From: Scedosporium boydii
Lineage: Eukaryota; Ascomycota; Sordariomycetes; Microascales; Microascaceae
Assembly (NCBI GenBank): GCA_002221725.1
Contig: NJFT01000100.1
Location: 62,001 to 126,000, forward strand
Reading direction: 5' to 3'
Length of the DNA stretch: 64,000 nucleotides
The stretch's first letter is position 1, and each line of letters starts with the position of its first letter. Below, piece after piece: positions 37,801-48,092 of this stretch. The notes beneath the pieces are model-generated. The model was not told the DNA's origin. It saw only the letters and a program-made list of their open reading frames with translations, and searched no databases. The position numbers were made by a program, and so were the translations under genes.

Positions 37801-37853
37801 TCGATAACATTCGGAGCCGACAGTTTGAGGGCGTAGTCTTGTACCCGAGTTAG
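34853..37853 (+). CDS. VPS35: Retromer cargo-recognition subunit Vps35
   Basis: Vps35 is the scaffold of retromer, which with Vps26 and Vps29 retrieves membrane cargo from endosomes. Four exons, 34853-34986, 35114-37400, 37478-37624 and 37689-37853, encode 910 residues, all joins in frame; introns of 127, 77 and 64 bp, with CTAAC/CTAAT-type branch sites. The N-terminus matches the family ([34 protein letters not shown], read across the first splice). The PRLYL-type motif that contacts Vps26 appears as [10 protein letters not shown]. The helical-solenoid C-terminus that binds Vps29 is complete and ends at TAG 37851-37853. A low-complexity Ala/Glu/Asp-rich insert (about residues 295-378) separates the two halves. 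Constitutive expression is expected for this essential trafficking gene, but no regulatory site was identified. Confidence 0.96.
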
Positions 37854-38757
37854 TATTGGGGCCTTCTGATACAATGCGCGAGTGAGGGTTTCAAGACGTC
37901 TAACTCCCCAAGCGTTGCTTGAAAACGCCGATTAATCCCCAATTGGTGGGGGTTGTAGGAGAGGGTGGTGGCAGTTGTCCGATATGGGGTATTAAAAGTA
38001 CCACTATTGTACATAATAAACCTTTTTCCTTTTTGTTTCTTTTCACTTTCCTTCATGTTGTCTCGGTTTGAACTACGTTTCATAGGCATCTTCTGGTTTT
38101 CTGTTTTTGTTTTCAAAGACTCAGGTTTTAAATCCAGCGAAACATTTCTCACCCATCGCCGAACATTAAATAGCACATTTGTTCAGAACAGTGACATCAG
38201 ATTATCAATTCATGTACAAGACAATGAAGATACGAGAAAAGAAACTGAAAGACGAAAAAAAAAAGTGAAGTCAAAAACGTAGGGGACGGAGCTATGAGCA
38301 GAATATGTAGAAGCAAAAAAGAAGTGCTGTGTACATCTTCCTCCGAATCTAGGAGAGTTTCCCTTTTTCCCCTCTCCTCGTATATAGACGACATATGGAA
38401 AATATAAATTCCAAAAAAAGGACCGGTAGAGACGAGGGAAGAGGAAGGTTTCGACAACCCCTTCCCCTCCTGTAGTGTAAAAGAAACCCTTTCCGTAACT
38501 CCAAAACTATGCAAGGAAAAAGAGAAAGAGAACAGAAACAAAGGAGTAAAAGAGGGCATTCGGCCCGTTAACCACCGTCCTTAGAGACCTGGACTAGCCG
38601 GAACTAAATCCAGAGCCAGAAGAGCCCTTCCAATCCGTAAAGATACACATGTCCATCGCAGCAGAAAAACGCACAACATGCAAGCCTTGAAAAGCGTGAT
38701 CATCGACATCGCTTGGGTTAAAAATCGGGCAAAACAGTTATATAAATGAGAAGCCCT
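37854..38757. other. Convergent 3' spacer
   Basis: Facing 3' regions of VPS35 (+) and the Tre1-like gene (-). AT-rich, with an A9 run near 38257. I see no gene in it. Confidence 0.5.
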
Positions 38758-41528
38758 TCAGCCGAGCTTGAGCTGCTCTGAGGCCTTGATGAGGATCCCG
38801 GCTGTTTGCCCTACCAGGACATTGGCCTCGTTCCACTTGCCGTCTTCCACGAGAGAGCGGATGGCGGGGAACTGGGACTTAGTCGTGTCGTCCCAGCGGG
38901 AAGGGCCGAAGACGACGTGTTTGAATTGGGTACGTCCCGGAATCTAGAGGCAAAGGGTCTAAGTTAATGATTGATCCCCTCATAAAAAGAAAAAGAAGAA
39001 ACCAGGAAAAGAACCGAGATAGAAGGACTCACCCCCGCAGGATCCAAAAGCTCCGACTCGAACCGCGCCATGCGGTTATTATAATCCTTCCTCCGCCCAT
39101 TCATAAATGTCGACTCCCACCCCCCGCCTCCAAGCACCGTAGAGTCCCACTCCATCTCCCACATGGCAAAGTCGTGCGCGCTCGCCTTGACCAGCTTAAC
39201 CGCCTCGGTGAGCGGCGCGAGGTCGAGCGAAGGCTTCTTATCACCGGGAGCGTTGCTGGCGACGCCCTTTGCCCAGACGTTGAGTTCCTTCACGTACGCC
39301 CCGAGCTTGTTGGCGTAGTGTTCCATGTCAAAGGGGAGAATGTAGCGGTCCGAGAGCTCGAGGACCATGAGGCCGACGATCTCGGCCATCATGCGGTGGT
39401 AGGTGAATCCCGGGTCGCCGATGGCCTCGACCCAGTCAAAGTTGTCGTAGCTCGTGAACTCCGGGAAGCCTGGTCCCTGGAAACTGATATCGACGGAGCT
39501 GGTGCCGGCGATGTCTTGGAACGCGACGTAATCGCTTTCGCAGTCGAGGTTCTCGAGCACGCCGTTCCGGTTATTCCACACATCGCGAAGCGTCGTGTTG
39601 AAGGCGGGGTCCCAGAGACGGTCGAGGATCCGAAGCAGCAACTTGTTGAAGACGGGCGATCCAGAGGCGTGGAACTCGGAACCCATGACGGCGCGGTCGA
39701 GGTTGATGTAGGCGTAGGCATTTTCGCGGAGGTCCTCCTCGTTGAACTCCACGTATTCCGTCGATCCAATGAGGTTGTACTCTGCTCCATCCCACGACAT
39801 GAACTCGATGGTACGAAGGGGTATCCATCCGCGAGAGCGCAACTCTCCAAACACTCGCGCCAGCTCGATCATGACAGATGTACCGCTGTGGGGGTTGGTA
39901 GCGCCGATGGCTAGAGAATCCCGATGGTTACCGATGATGATGGACTTTTCGTTCTGCTCGATACCTTGAATACGGCCGTACACATTCCAGACGGCCTGCC
40001 TCTCGATTTCGTCCTGTTCATTCTTCAGGTGGACGATTGGGGATGACAAATTGCCAGTCCACCAGTCGCCGATGTCAGGAACACCACCAACCCATGCGTG
40101 CCAAGTGGGTTGGCCAAAGCCCTTGATGGCCTTGAGCAAAGGCCCGGCGTCCCGCGAGGCGAGTGGCAAGCTCGGGATGCCCGGAAGCGCGGCAGCATCT
40201 GACTTCGAGACCCGCTCGGCATCTTTTGTGCTCGACCGGCCAGGGGTGAGAACATCACCGACGACCCACCTCGAGGAACTGACGGAGCCGCGCGAAACGG
40301 CGTCCGCTGGCATGAAGCGTCCGTGGGGCGCCACATCGCCCTTCCTAAACCCGTTATCAGCCGGGTCGTTGTAGACGATGCAGCCAATAAAGCCTGCAAG
40401 TTCCGCAGCCTTCACCTTCAGTGCAAGGTCTTTCTGAGTGCCGGAATACCTCACAAGGGCGATTGCTCCTTCTGTACTGATGCCGGCCTGCTTGAGCATA
40501 TCAAAGTCCTCACGCGAGCCGTAATTTGCATAGATGAGCGGACCCTTGACATCGCCAGACTTGGAATGAGCATGGAAAGCGAATGTCTGCCTTCCCGCAG
40601 AAACCCCAGCAATATCCTCCTCCTCCAGCTTCGCTGAGAATACAGGGTTTCCATCATTTCCCAAAACCTCCACGGCACGACCACCGGGCTTCGGATAGTT
40701 GAGGTAAACATGGTACCGGTCCATAGTTACATCCTCCAACTCCGCCCGAATGAACATCTCCCGGACGTCCTCCGCCAAGGCGTAATCGCCCTCCGTACCC
40801 GCGACGTGGGCGTAGTTGGTGAAGTGTTTGACCGATGCGCGCATATGCGCCTCGTCGAGATGATTGTGGAGGAAGATCCTCAGATCTTCGATGCTGGGCC
40901 GTATGCCCGCACCGACGCGGTTCGCAACCCCTGTCAAGAGGTCACTTACGAAAATGATGTAGAAGAATCCAATCACGACGAAAAGCGCGAGAATTCGAGC
41001 AATGAAGAGCAACACCACCGAGGGCTCGACCTTGGGTATATTCCACCTTCTCCTCGTTCCTTCCCCCTCGCCGGATTCAGCATCGCCGTCGCCGCTGGCT
41101 TCGGGTCTTGAAGGTAGTCGAATTTGGGGCCGTGGTATCCGGAAGCGCCAAGACCATCTCCACTTGGGCAGTGATAAGGAGAATGGCATGCGTTTCCCCC
41201 AGATCGATGATCGCGTGCGCTCCTCGGCCTCTTCTATTTCCATCTCATGGATCTCCCGTCGCACTTGTATGGTCTCATCGTCGTCTTCCTCTTCGCTCGT
41301 CCACTCGCTACCTTCGTCGTCTGTCTCAACGGTCGGAGGCCTGTACCCCGCAGGGTAATGCCGTGACGGGCCAGCATTGCTATGTGATGGTAATAGTGAT
41401 TGAGATTCTGTATTATCTGCTCCAGACCTCTCATCTGCATGGCTCCACAAAGTCCCTGCGGCGACGGCTTCGTCGTACGTCGGTATGGGAGGGTCGGCGT
41501 CCAACGCCCGATCCCGATGGCCGTTCAT
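38758..41528 (-). CDS. Transferrin-receptor/GCPII-like membrane protein with degraded M28 active site (Tre1/Tre2-like)
   Basis: Two exons, 41528-39033 and 38943-38758, encode 893 residues (89 bp intron, GTGAGT donor). An upstream in-frame ATG at 41717 would add 63 residues; 41528 gives the expected cytosolic start. The N-terminus has PPIPTY (13-18), resembling PY-type sites for Rsp5-family ligases, then a cytosolic acidic region, one membrane span (about 170-195), a PA domain, an M28 peptidase-like domain and the TFR-like dimerisation domain. Aligning by fixed spacing to human GCPII: H377 corresponds to H535, D387 to N545, catalytic E424 to A582, E425 to E583, D453 to D611, and H553 has no equivalent (T692/S693). 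The enzyme is therefore probably inactive. Yeast Tre1 and Tre2 are inactive relatives that help send the Smf1 metal transporter for degradation, so a similar adaptor role is inferred. Confidence 0.85.
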
Positions 41529-42620
41529 CGTGTCAGGGAGTCGTTCGGTATATTCGGAGGGTGTTTTGCTCGCGCATAAAAAGGAACGTAGAGGTTTCAA
41601 TCGAAAGGGTAATGAGTATAGAATATCAGTTGATCGATCATAAGCGAGGGACTTCGAAATTAAAGGCGATAGGAAAAGGAGCGTCGAGGAAACGGAAAAC
41701 GAAAAGGCGAAACGCAAAAGAGGTCGGGATTAGAACGTTAGAAAGAAACTGGGCGATGCTCTCCGAGCCTGTCTGGTAACCGTTGCTGAAGCAGACATGG
41801 ACGGGGCCAAAAGAAAATAATCGATATAGAATCACCGATTGAATTCGCCCATGGTCTTTTGTCGATTCGACAAAAGGGTTGGATTTCAGTTGATGAGGCA
41901 ATACTCCTGGGGGGTCTCGGGGGCTTGGGGCAGATCCAGGAGACGCAACGCAACGCAACACGACATTCCCATTTCGGCGGGCTTGGCGGATGCTTAGTCA
42001 CGCGATACGAGTCGAGGACTCCGATGTCGACCATCGCAACTTCCGCATCAAAACCGCCCAGGTAATCACGAATATTTATTGAGATTTCAAATTCTAGGGT
42101 CCTGGAAGGAATGGCGCATTGCTGGATACTGAGTGCCTTGGAGCCGCTTGGTCTGTATTGAAAATCTCGAGGCATACCGCGAGAAGTTACTTCATAATAC
42201 AGGCTGCTTTTGCTGATGGATTCTCCTCAGAAGATGGCAACCCCCCAGTCTGGAGAACAAGGTCGCCACGATGTGCCGACCCGATACCCTACCCATCACT
42301 CAGCGAGGTAGGTACTATGACAAGGAGATTGCGTCTAGCTAGTTCCTAGACATCCCGCTCCCAGTCACTGTTCCGACAGATCCCCTCAAGCTGTTGGTTC
42401 TCTGTGAAGAGAAGCTGCCATGACAATAAGCCCTAGAAAAGTAATACTTTCTCGATTACGAACATGGTGGTTATCGAGCAAATCTACCCTAAAACTCTAT
42501 GCCCGCACTAGCTTTGTGGTGGTAATCGAAGACAGTCCCATCTTTGGCCCGCCCCTTCCAGAATCGAAGATGACGACGACGATGCGGTGTTTGGTTGCCA
42601 TCAACTATTCGACGGGAACA
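41529..42620. other. Intergenic region upstream of the Tre1-like gene
   Basis: Holds the Tre1-like promoter and leader on the left and the NLR 3' region on the right. I see no gene in it. Confidence 0.5.
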
Positions 42621-45600
42621 TCAGTACTGAAATGCAGCCCATTGCTCTAACGTAGAAGAAGTCGCAAGAGTATGTGGGTGATCTGGGCCGAGGACTCCTT
42701 GGCGCCTATAGAAACACTCCTTCATGAGTGCCCATGCATCTCCATGCCGGCCTTGCAATTTCCACACGTGGGCCACGCTGCTCATGCTATGGAGCGTATG
42801 AGGATGGTCCGGCCCAAGAGTGATCTTACAAGCCTCCAGCACCTGCACTTGCAACTCCTCAGCCTCGTCCAACCGGCCCAGCGTCTCATACGTCACGGCT
42901 AGGTTGTTTAGGCTAGTGATGGTATCGTGATGGTTGCTCCCATATTTCACCTTGTACGCTTCCGCCACTTGCCTAAGCGGCCCCTCGGCCTCATCCCATC
43001 GACCTTGCTTGAAATGCACTGATGCCAAGTTGTTTACACTGGCGAGTGTATCTCGATGATCAGGACCAAGCTTCATCGTGTAACCTTCTATCGCGTAGAT
43101 CAATAGCTCCTCGGCTTCCTGATACCGCCGGAGATCCGTGAGGATCGAAGCTAAATTGTTCATGCTCTGGAGTGTATCGGGATGGTGAGGCCCAAGCGTC
43201 GCCTTCCGGGACTCTAACACTTGCACCTCTAGCCCTTCGGCTTCCTGCCACCGGCCTTGATGCCAGAGGGTTAATGCTAAGTTAGCAATACCAGTAAGAG
43301 TAAAAGGATGATCAGCCCCAAGTTTCACTTTGTAGACCTTGATCACTTGCATCTCTAACTTCTCAGCCTCTTGCCATCGGGCTTGACTCTTGTATATCAG
43401 TGCCAACTGGGCCATACCAGCAATAGTGCTGGTGTGGTCTGCCCCGAGAGTCGTCTTGTAAGTCTCCACCACTTGGAGCTGTAACTTCTCAGCCTCGCCC
43501 CATCGGCCTTGGTTCTCATATGTTGACGCTAGATACGTCATGCTAACGAGTGTGTTATGGTTGCAGGGCCCAAGCGATACCTTGTAACTCTCTACTGCCC
43601 GCATTAGCAGCCTTTCAGCCTCCTCCCACCGGCTCTCGGCGTGGTAAATCCTGCCAAGCAAGGCTAGGTAAAATTGCCCTTGCTCCGTATCTTCCTCGCG
43701 GCAATCTGTACAGGTGTGTACGAGCTGCGCGACGAGATGGCGACGAAACTCGGGCCGATGGTCCTCCTTTATAACCTGGTGGCATGCGGCCGAGATGAAC
43801 ACCATATGCCACCACTGCCAGGGATGATTCGCCTCACTTCTAATTGCTCGCCACTGGACCAATTTGTGCATGGATACACCAGGCCAGTCTCCTTCCACCC
43901 GTTGCAAGAGGCTGTAGCGAATGAGCAGATCGCGACTCTGTCGGTATTCAAAACTATCCCATTCTTCTCCGACTAATGAGAGAAATCGCCGAAGTTGGGT
44001 TGGTATTTCATCAGTGAGTGGAGAATCGAGACGCGGAATGCTAAGTGCTGTTAGACGGAATATCTCGTCCTGAATCGTGGTCCCTTTGAAGTGCGCAAGA
44101 AAAGTTAACAGGAAACCAGGTTGCAGATTAGGGTGATTCCTTGTAATCTTTTCGAGCGTTGTATCCCATACTGTCCATACAGTCTTCTCGGTCGCTAAGA
44201 GGCCCTGAAAAGCATCCATTTTCAAGAGCTCGTCACGATGCAGATTGTAGTCGGCTAAATACTGTACTAGAGCCGCCTCTGGAGCCGGATCATTGCCAAT
44301 ATAAGCACCTGCAAGATCAATAGCGAGTGCCAGGTGGCCAAGCTTTTGCACCACCTCACCACAGCGAGCTTGGACCTTCGCCGGAGCGGATTCGGAGTCC
44401 AAGGCGAGGTGCCGGAGCAAAAGTGCTGTCCCTTCCTGAGGCGACATAACACCAACATGGATCTGCTCACAGCCCCCTGGAATGAGCATTCGGCTGCGCT
44501 CGTCCTGGCTAGTAATGATCACACGTCCTTGGCTTCCCTTCGGCATTATTTCTCTTATTCCCCAACTGAGATCATCAGCATTGTCAAAAATAACAAGCCA
44601 TCCATCGGTTGGATGTGCTTGGCTGCGAAGCCATCTTAGCACGCTCTGGATAGCCTCGTCATCTTTGAGAGCTGATCCCTGCCTCTCGTTTTGGACTCCC
44701 GGAAGCTCGAGCTCCGTCACGCATCGTCTGAAACTAGACCGCAGAGTATGTTCATCCGTCGCGTCAATCCAGAGTATTGCGTTATATCGATCCTTATTGC
44801 TTTCCGCATACTTCATTGCTAGCTGAGATTTGCCCGCTCCGCCCAACCCTTGAATAGCAACTGCATATGGAATACTAGCGGCTTCATGTCGGATCTGTAA
44901 TTTTGTCTCAAGTTCCTTCCATAGTCCGTCTCGCTGGATATACGAGTGTACAGGGTCGACCGGAACGATGTAGTGACGTTTGACTGGCTTAAGCGAGGCT
45001 GTTGCGACGTCGACGATCTTCGAAAGTAGCCTGTGGTAGTGCTCGTTTCTTGACGCAAACTTGTTGAGTTGGTAGTGGTTGACAGGGAGGCCAAGGTTTT
45101 CAACCCTGGGTAGTGCCCCATACGTTGCGGATTGTTCAGTAACACACTATATTGTGTGGTTGTTAGCTTTTCATAAGAGCTTGGCCCGTCCAGAAAGCTC
45201 AGTGAACGGCGTCCTTACGAATTGGCCCCATACCACAGGTCGCTGCTCAAAAAAGTTGATCACGCGCAAACTGTCTGGAACAGCGCCTTCGAAATCTCTA
45301 TGGAGATCAAGCAATGGAAGTGAGTCGTACCCGAGGTTGGCCAGTATTAAAGGATTAGAACCCTTAGGTAGGAGAATCTTGGCCTTTAGCCAACCCCACC
45401 AGCCGAAACTCGATCCACGATGAGGCGTGCCCAAGAACAGAATCGCCTTGGTATTTTCAGCGATGTGGCTTAGCCTTTGGTTAACTTTGCAATGAATGAG
45501 TGCCTGCTCAAGGTTAGGAATAGCTCATTTCAAGGACCGGGACCGTCTATCTATCTACCTGCTTGATTACGAGACCCCCATAGCTGTATCCCACGAAGAT

Positions 45601-46196
45601 CAAGCCCCGGCCTCGCTCCTGTCACCAGTCGTCAGTAATACTCTAAAACATGGTCGGCCACCCACAATACACATTACTCACTGCTTCAGACACACGGCTA
45701 TTCAGAATATGCTCAAGTAAATCGTTCCCTAGGGTCTGAAGCCGCGTGTACACCGCCGCCCTCTCCCAATACGAGTCATAGTTGTAAAAGAACAGGCGAA
45801 CATCTCGACGGATCTCTGGAGGAAGGTCATCGGAAAGAAAATCGGTGACCCAGTTCACGTACTGGTCGGTGTCCGATGAAGCTTGGTCGATGTTATCGGG
45901 CGTTGGTCGAGGCGGTCTCGCTCGCCAAGTCGTGTCAGGGTTGGATCCGAGACCATGAACGAAAATGATGCTAAGTTTGTCAGCAATCTCGATCTTCAAA
46001 ATTGGAACTCGGGATGGATTTGCGCGTACTCAATCCCGCCTTCTTGCGCCGGCGAACTATAAGTGCCTACCGGGACAAGTCCAAACCTCGACTTTGGGGC
46101 TTGGGCGGGGTCGAGTCGGTTCGGAATGCTCTTCGTGGCCAATTCGTAGAGCAATGAAATTAAAAGTGGTATAATGAAACAACCAATGTAGTGCAT
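42621..46196 (-). CDS. Fungal NLR: SesB-like alpha/beta hydrolase, NB-ARC, TPR repeats
   Basis: Five exons, 46196-46071, 45993-45682, 45618-45559, 45503-45219 and 45146-42621, encode 1102 residues; introns are 77, 63, 55 and 72 bp, all phase 0. Residues 1-25 are hydrophobic, a possible membrane anchor. An alpha/beta hydrolase follows with FVHGLGSNP, the nucleophile S158 in GYSYGG, GTPHRGS and the likely catalytic H285 in NHYQLNKF. The NB-ARC domain has Walker A GLGGAGKS (K367), Walker B LVIFDNADD near 445, a GRVIITSQD sensor near 470 and an LGHLALAI motif. Residues about 750-1095 carry some eight TPR repeats of 42 residues (pattern GRW-EAE-L-x-V-x-YK-LG-DH-T). This is the layout of fungal STAND/NLR proteins involved in self/non-self recognition and programmed cell death. 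The least certain part is the first intron, which lacks a good branch site. Confidence 0.85.
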
Positions 46197-46464
46197 GGCT
46201 CTCTCTTCGCATTAGAGCCTAGTTTGCCAGGTCGCAAGCAATACAATCTCGCGGCGCGAGTCGGCCAGGAACACGTATGGCAGTGACAAACACGATGTAG
46301 GAACCTCGAAATCGTGCTCGTGGATTTAACGCCTAAGGCCAACCAACGCTGTTGATGTTGGTTGGGGCTGAGGTTTGCCATTTATTCAGGTCTTGACCAG
46401 GCTTCAGCCGACCTTGCGTTGATCTCTCCATCCCTTCAGTCCCTTCAATTACGCCTTCTCTACC
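46197..46464. promoter_or_regulatory. Divergent promoter, NLR and two-TM protein
   Basis: Only 268 bp separate the two start codons, so the genes share a control region and may be co-regulated. No clear TATA box or known operator was identified. Confidence 0.5.
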
Positions 46465-47520
46465 ATGTCTACCCCTTTCCCTTCATCATGCGCCCTAGAC
46501 GGAGATCGTCTGAGCCCTCGTCAGGACACAAATGATCAAAGACACTCGTCCCAAACAATCGATGAGGAAGGGCTTATAACTCATATACCAGGAAACCCTG
46601 CCGTTCAGCTCTTCTCCAGTGAGGTATACAAGCACATTTCTGCCGAACTGGAAGTTCCATTGCTGGACGAGCTTTACGACAAGCTCTGGCTAGTTGCAAG
46701 AAAGTCCGGCCTCAGCATCGACGCTCTGCACGTACAAGTAATTAAGGGCCGGAAGATTATCCCTGCTGAAGACCCTGAGCTGCACCTCGTCTGGAACCGC
46801 GACAAGATCTATGTTAAACCCGTCCCCGTATTCCTGCTCAACCATGATTTTTGGACACTTTATTTGCAACCTTCCCAGCCGCCCGCGGCCCCGTTGAAGA
46901 GTTCTCAAATGTCTTTCGAACTGCAGCCTCCAGCCCACTACCAGTCTCTTGCAGTAGGATTCCTGCGATCATATGCTCTCCTTGTAACAAGCAAGCTGGA
47001 TTTCACGATTGCAAAAGAGTCTCACCTAATCCCCGATGATATTGACTGGCTGAAATGGTCGAAATTCATGTGTTTCTTCCGCAATATTGAAAGGCAGAGC
47101 GTCGCAAAACGATACCATTATGGACAACTACGCCTCTCGCGACTGAATTGGGCGGTGCGAATCTTCCGTCCCCGGTTCGCCAGTACATCATGGTTCTACA
47201 AGATCCCCTACTGGTCAACCAGCGAGTTCGTAGCGAGGGTATCTCTCCCTCTCGTCTTCATCTTTGCCAGTGTATCTCTGGCGCTTTCCTCCATGCAGGT
47301 GGCATTGTCGGTCCCATTAGATAGCTTGGGGTCCCAAAAGCCTAGCGAGAATGGGCTACGAGACTTGAGCCAGGCGTTTTGGGGTTTCTCTGTCGCGGTA
47401 CTAGTGTCGTGGGTATTAATCTGGATCCTCCTGCTCGGCATTCCCATGGCCGTCTTTGCCTGGCAGTTTCTCTGGGGATACAGAAACCGAGAGAAGCCTC
47501 AGCCTGCTTGTACTCCTTGA
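46465..47520 (+). CDS. Conserved fungal protein of unknown function with two C-terminal membrane spans
   Basis: A single exon of 351 residues starting MSTPFPSS, with the ATG in a good context after a pyrimidine-rich leader. The central block contains LHLVWNRDKIYVKPVPVFLL-x-HDFW, which I recall from a filamentous-ascomycete family of unknown function (possibly Pfam DUF6601; not checked), whose members are sometimes mislabelled subtilisin-like. I see no protease triad. Two hydrophobic segments lie at about residues 255-283 and 305-340 (FVARVSLPLVFIFASVSLAL and AFWGFSVAVLVSWVLIWILL), so the C-terminus is membrane-embedded and the N-terminal 240 residues are probably cytosolic. It is divergent from the NLR at 268 bp, which raises a possible functional partnership, but this is only inferred from position. 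Confidence 0.8.
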   Translation: MSTPFPSSCALDGDRLSPRQDTNDQRHSSQTIDEEGLITHIPGNPAVQLFSSEVYKHISAELEVPLLDELYDKLWLVARKSGLSIDALHVQVIKGRKIIPAEDPELHLVWNRDKIYVKPVPVFLLNHDFWTLYLQPSQPPAAPLKSSQMSFELQPPAHYQSLAVGFLRSYALLVTSKLDFTIAKESHLIPDDIDWLKWSKFMCFFRNIERQSVAKRYHYGQLRLSRLNWAVRIFRPRFASTSWFYKIPYWSTSEFVARVSLPLVFIFASVSLALSSMQVALSVPLDSLGSQKPSENGLRDLSQAFWGFSVAVLVSWVLIWILLLGIPMAVFAWQFLWGYRNREKPQPACTP

Positions 47521-48092
47521 GTTTGAGGAGACTTGACGTCCAGCAGTTAGCCGTTCGACACTGATGAGGGACCGCCCTGTCTACTGTATCGGGAAAGGTG
47601 GGCATTTACGAAGTAGTCATTGGTGTCTTTCAAGGTGGAAAGGACAAGACTTGGGGGAAATGTCTCTCCTTCACCAAGCAACCCAAAATCTCGAGGAGCC
47701 AAAGCTCGATGTTATCTACGACCTGACTGCAGGTCTCAAACAGTATGCCGAGATTCAACTAGCAAATATGGCAAAGATGTTGATAAATAACGCTACAGAA
47801 CAGTATCCCTCAGTTCATAGATACCGTTGAACCACTCTCGAGGAATTCGGTTTTGATTTGCCCCTCTCTTCATCTTAATACATAAGAATTAACAACACAA
47901 TCGAGTAGGTAGATAGATGAATGAATGACCTTGACTCCCAATCATGCAATGTCGAAAAAGCACCATCCGTCCGTCGCCAGCAAACGCCTGCCTTCTCGAT
48001 TCTTCACAACACCGTAAACAGTAGACCCGCAAGTTCGAATAGGCCTGTACTCCTACACTCTTAAGCGCACCCTCTCCAAGGGGGTCCCTCCT
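47521..48092. other. Convergent spacer with one TACGAAGTA copy
   Basis: Contains an exact TACGAAGTA at 47607-47615. The open frame at 47564-47830 has no domain and is not called. The right part is the 3' region of the large minus-strand gene. Confidence 0.5.

Noticed and set aside
38967..39914. 315-residue frame antisense to the Tre1-like gene
   Set aside because: It is the complement of a GC-rich conserved coding exon; composition is Arg/Val/Glu-skewed as expected for an antisense shadow.
47564..47830. 88-residue frame downstream of the two-TM protein
   Set aside because: No homology that I recognise, no splice link to 46465-47520, and it contains the intergenic TACGAAGTA motif.
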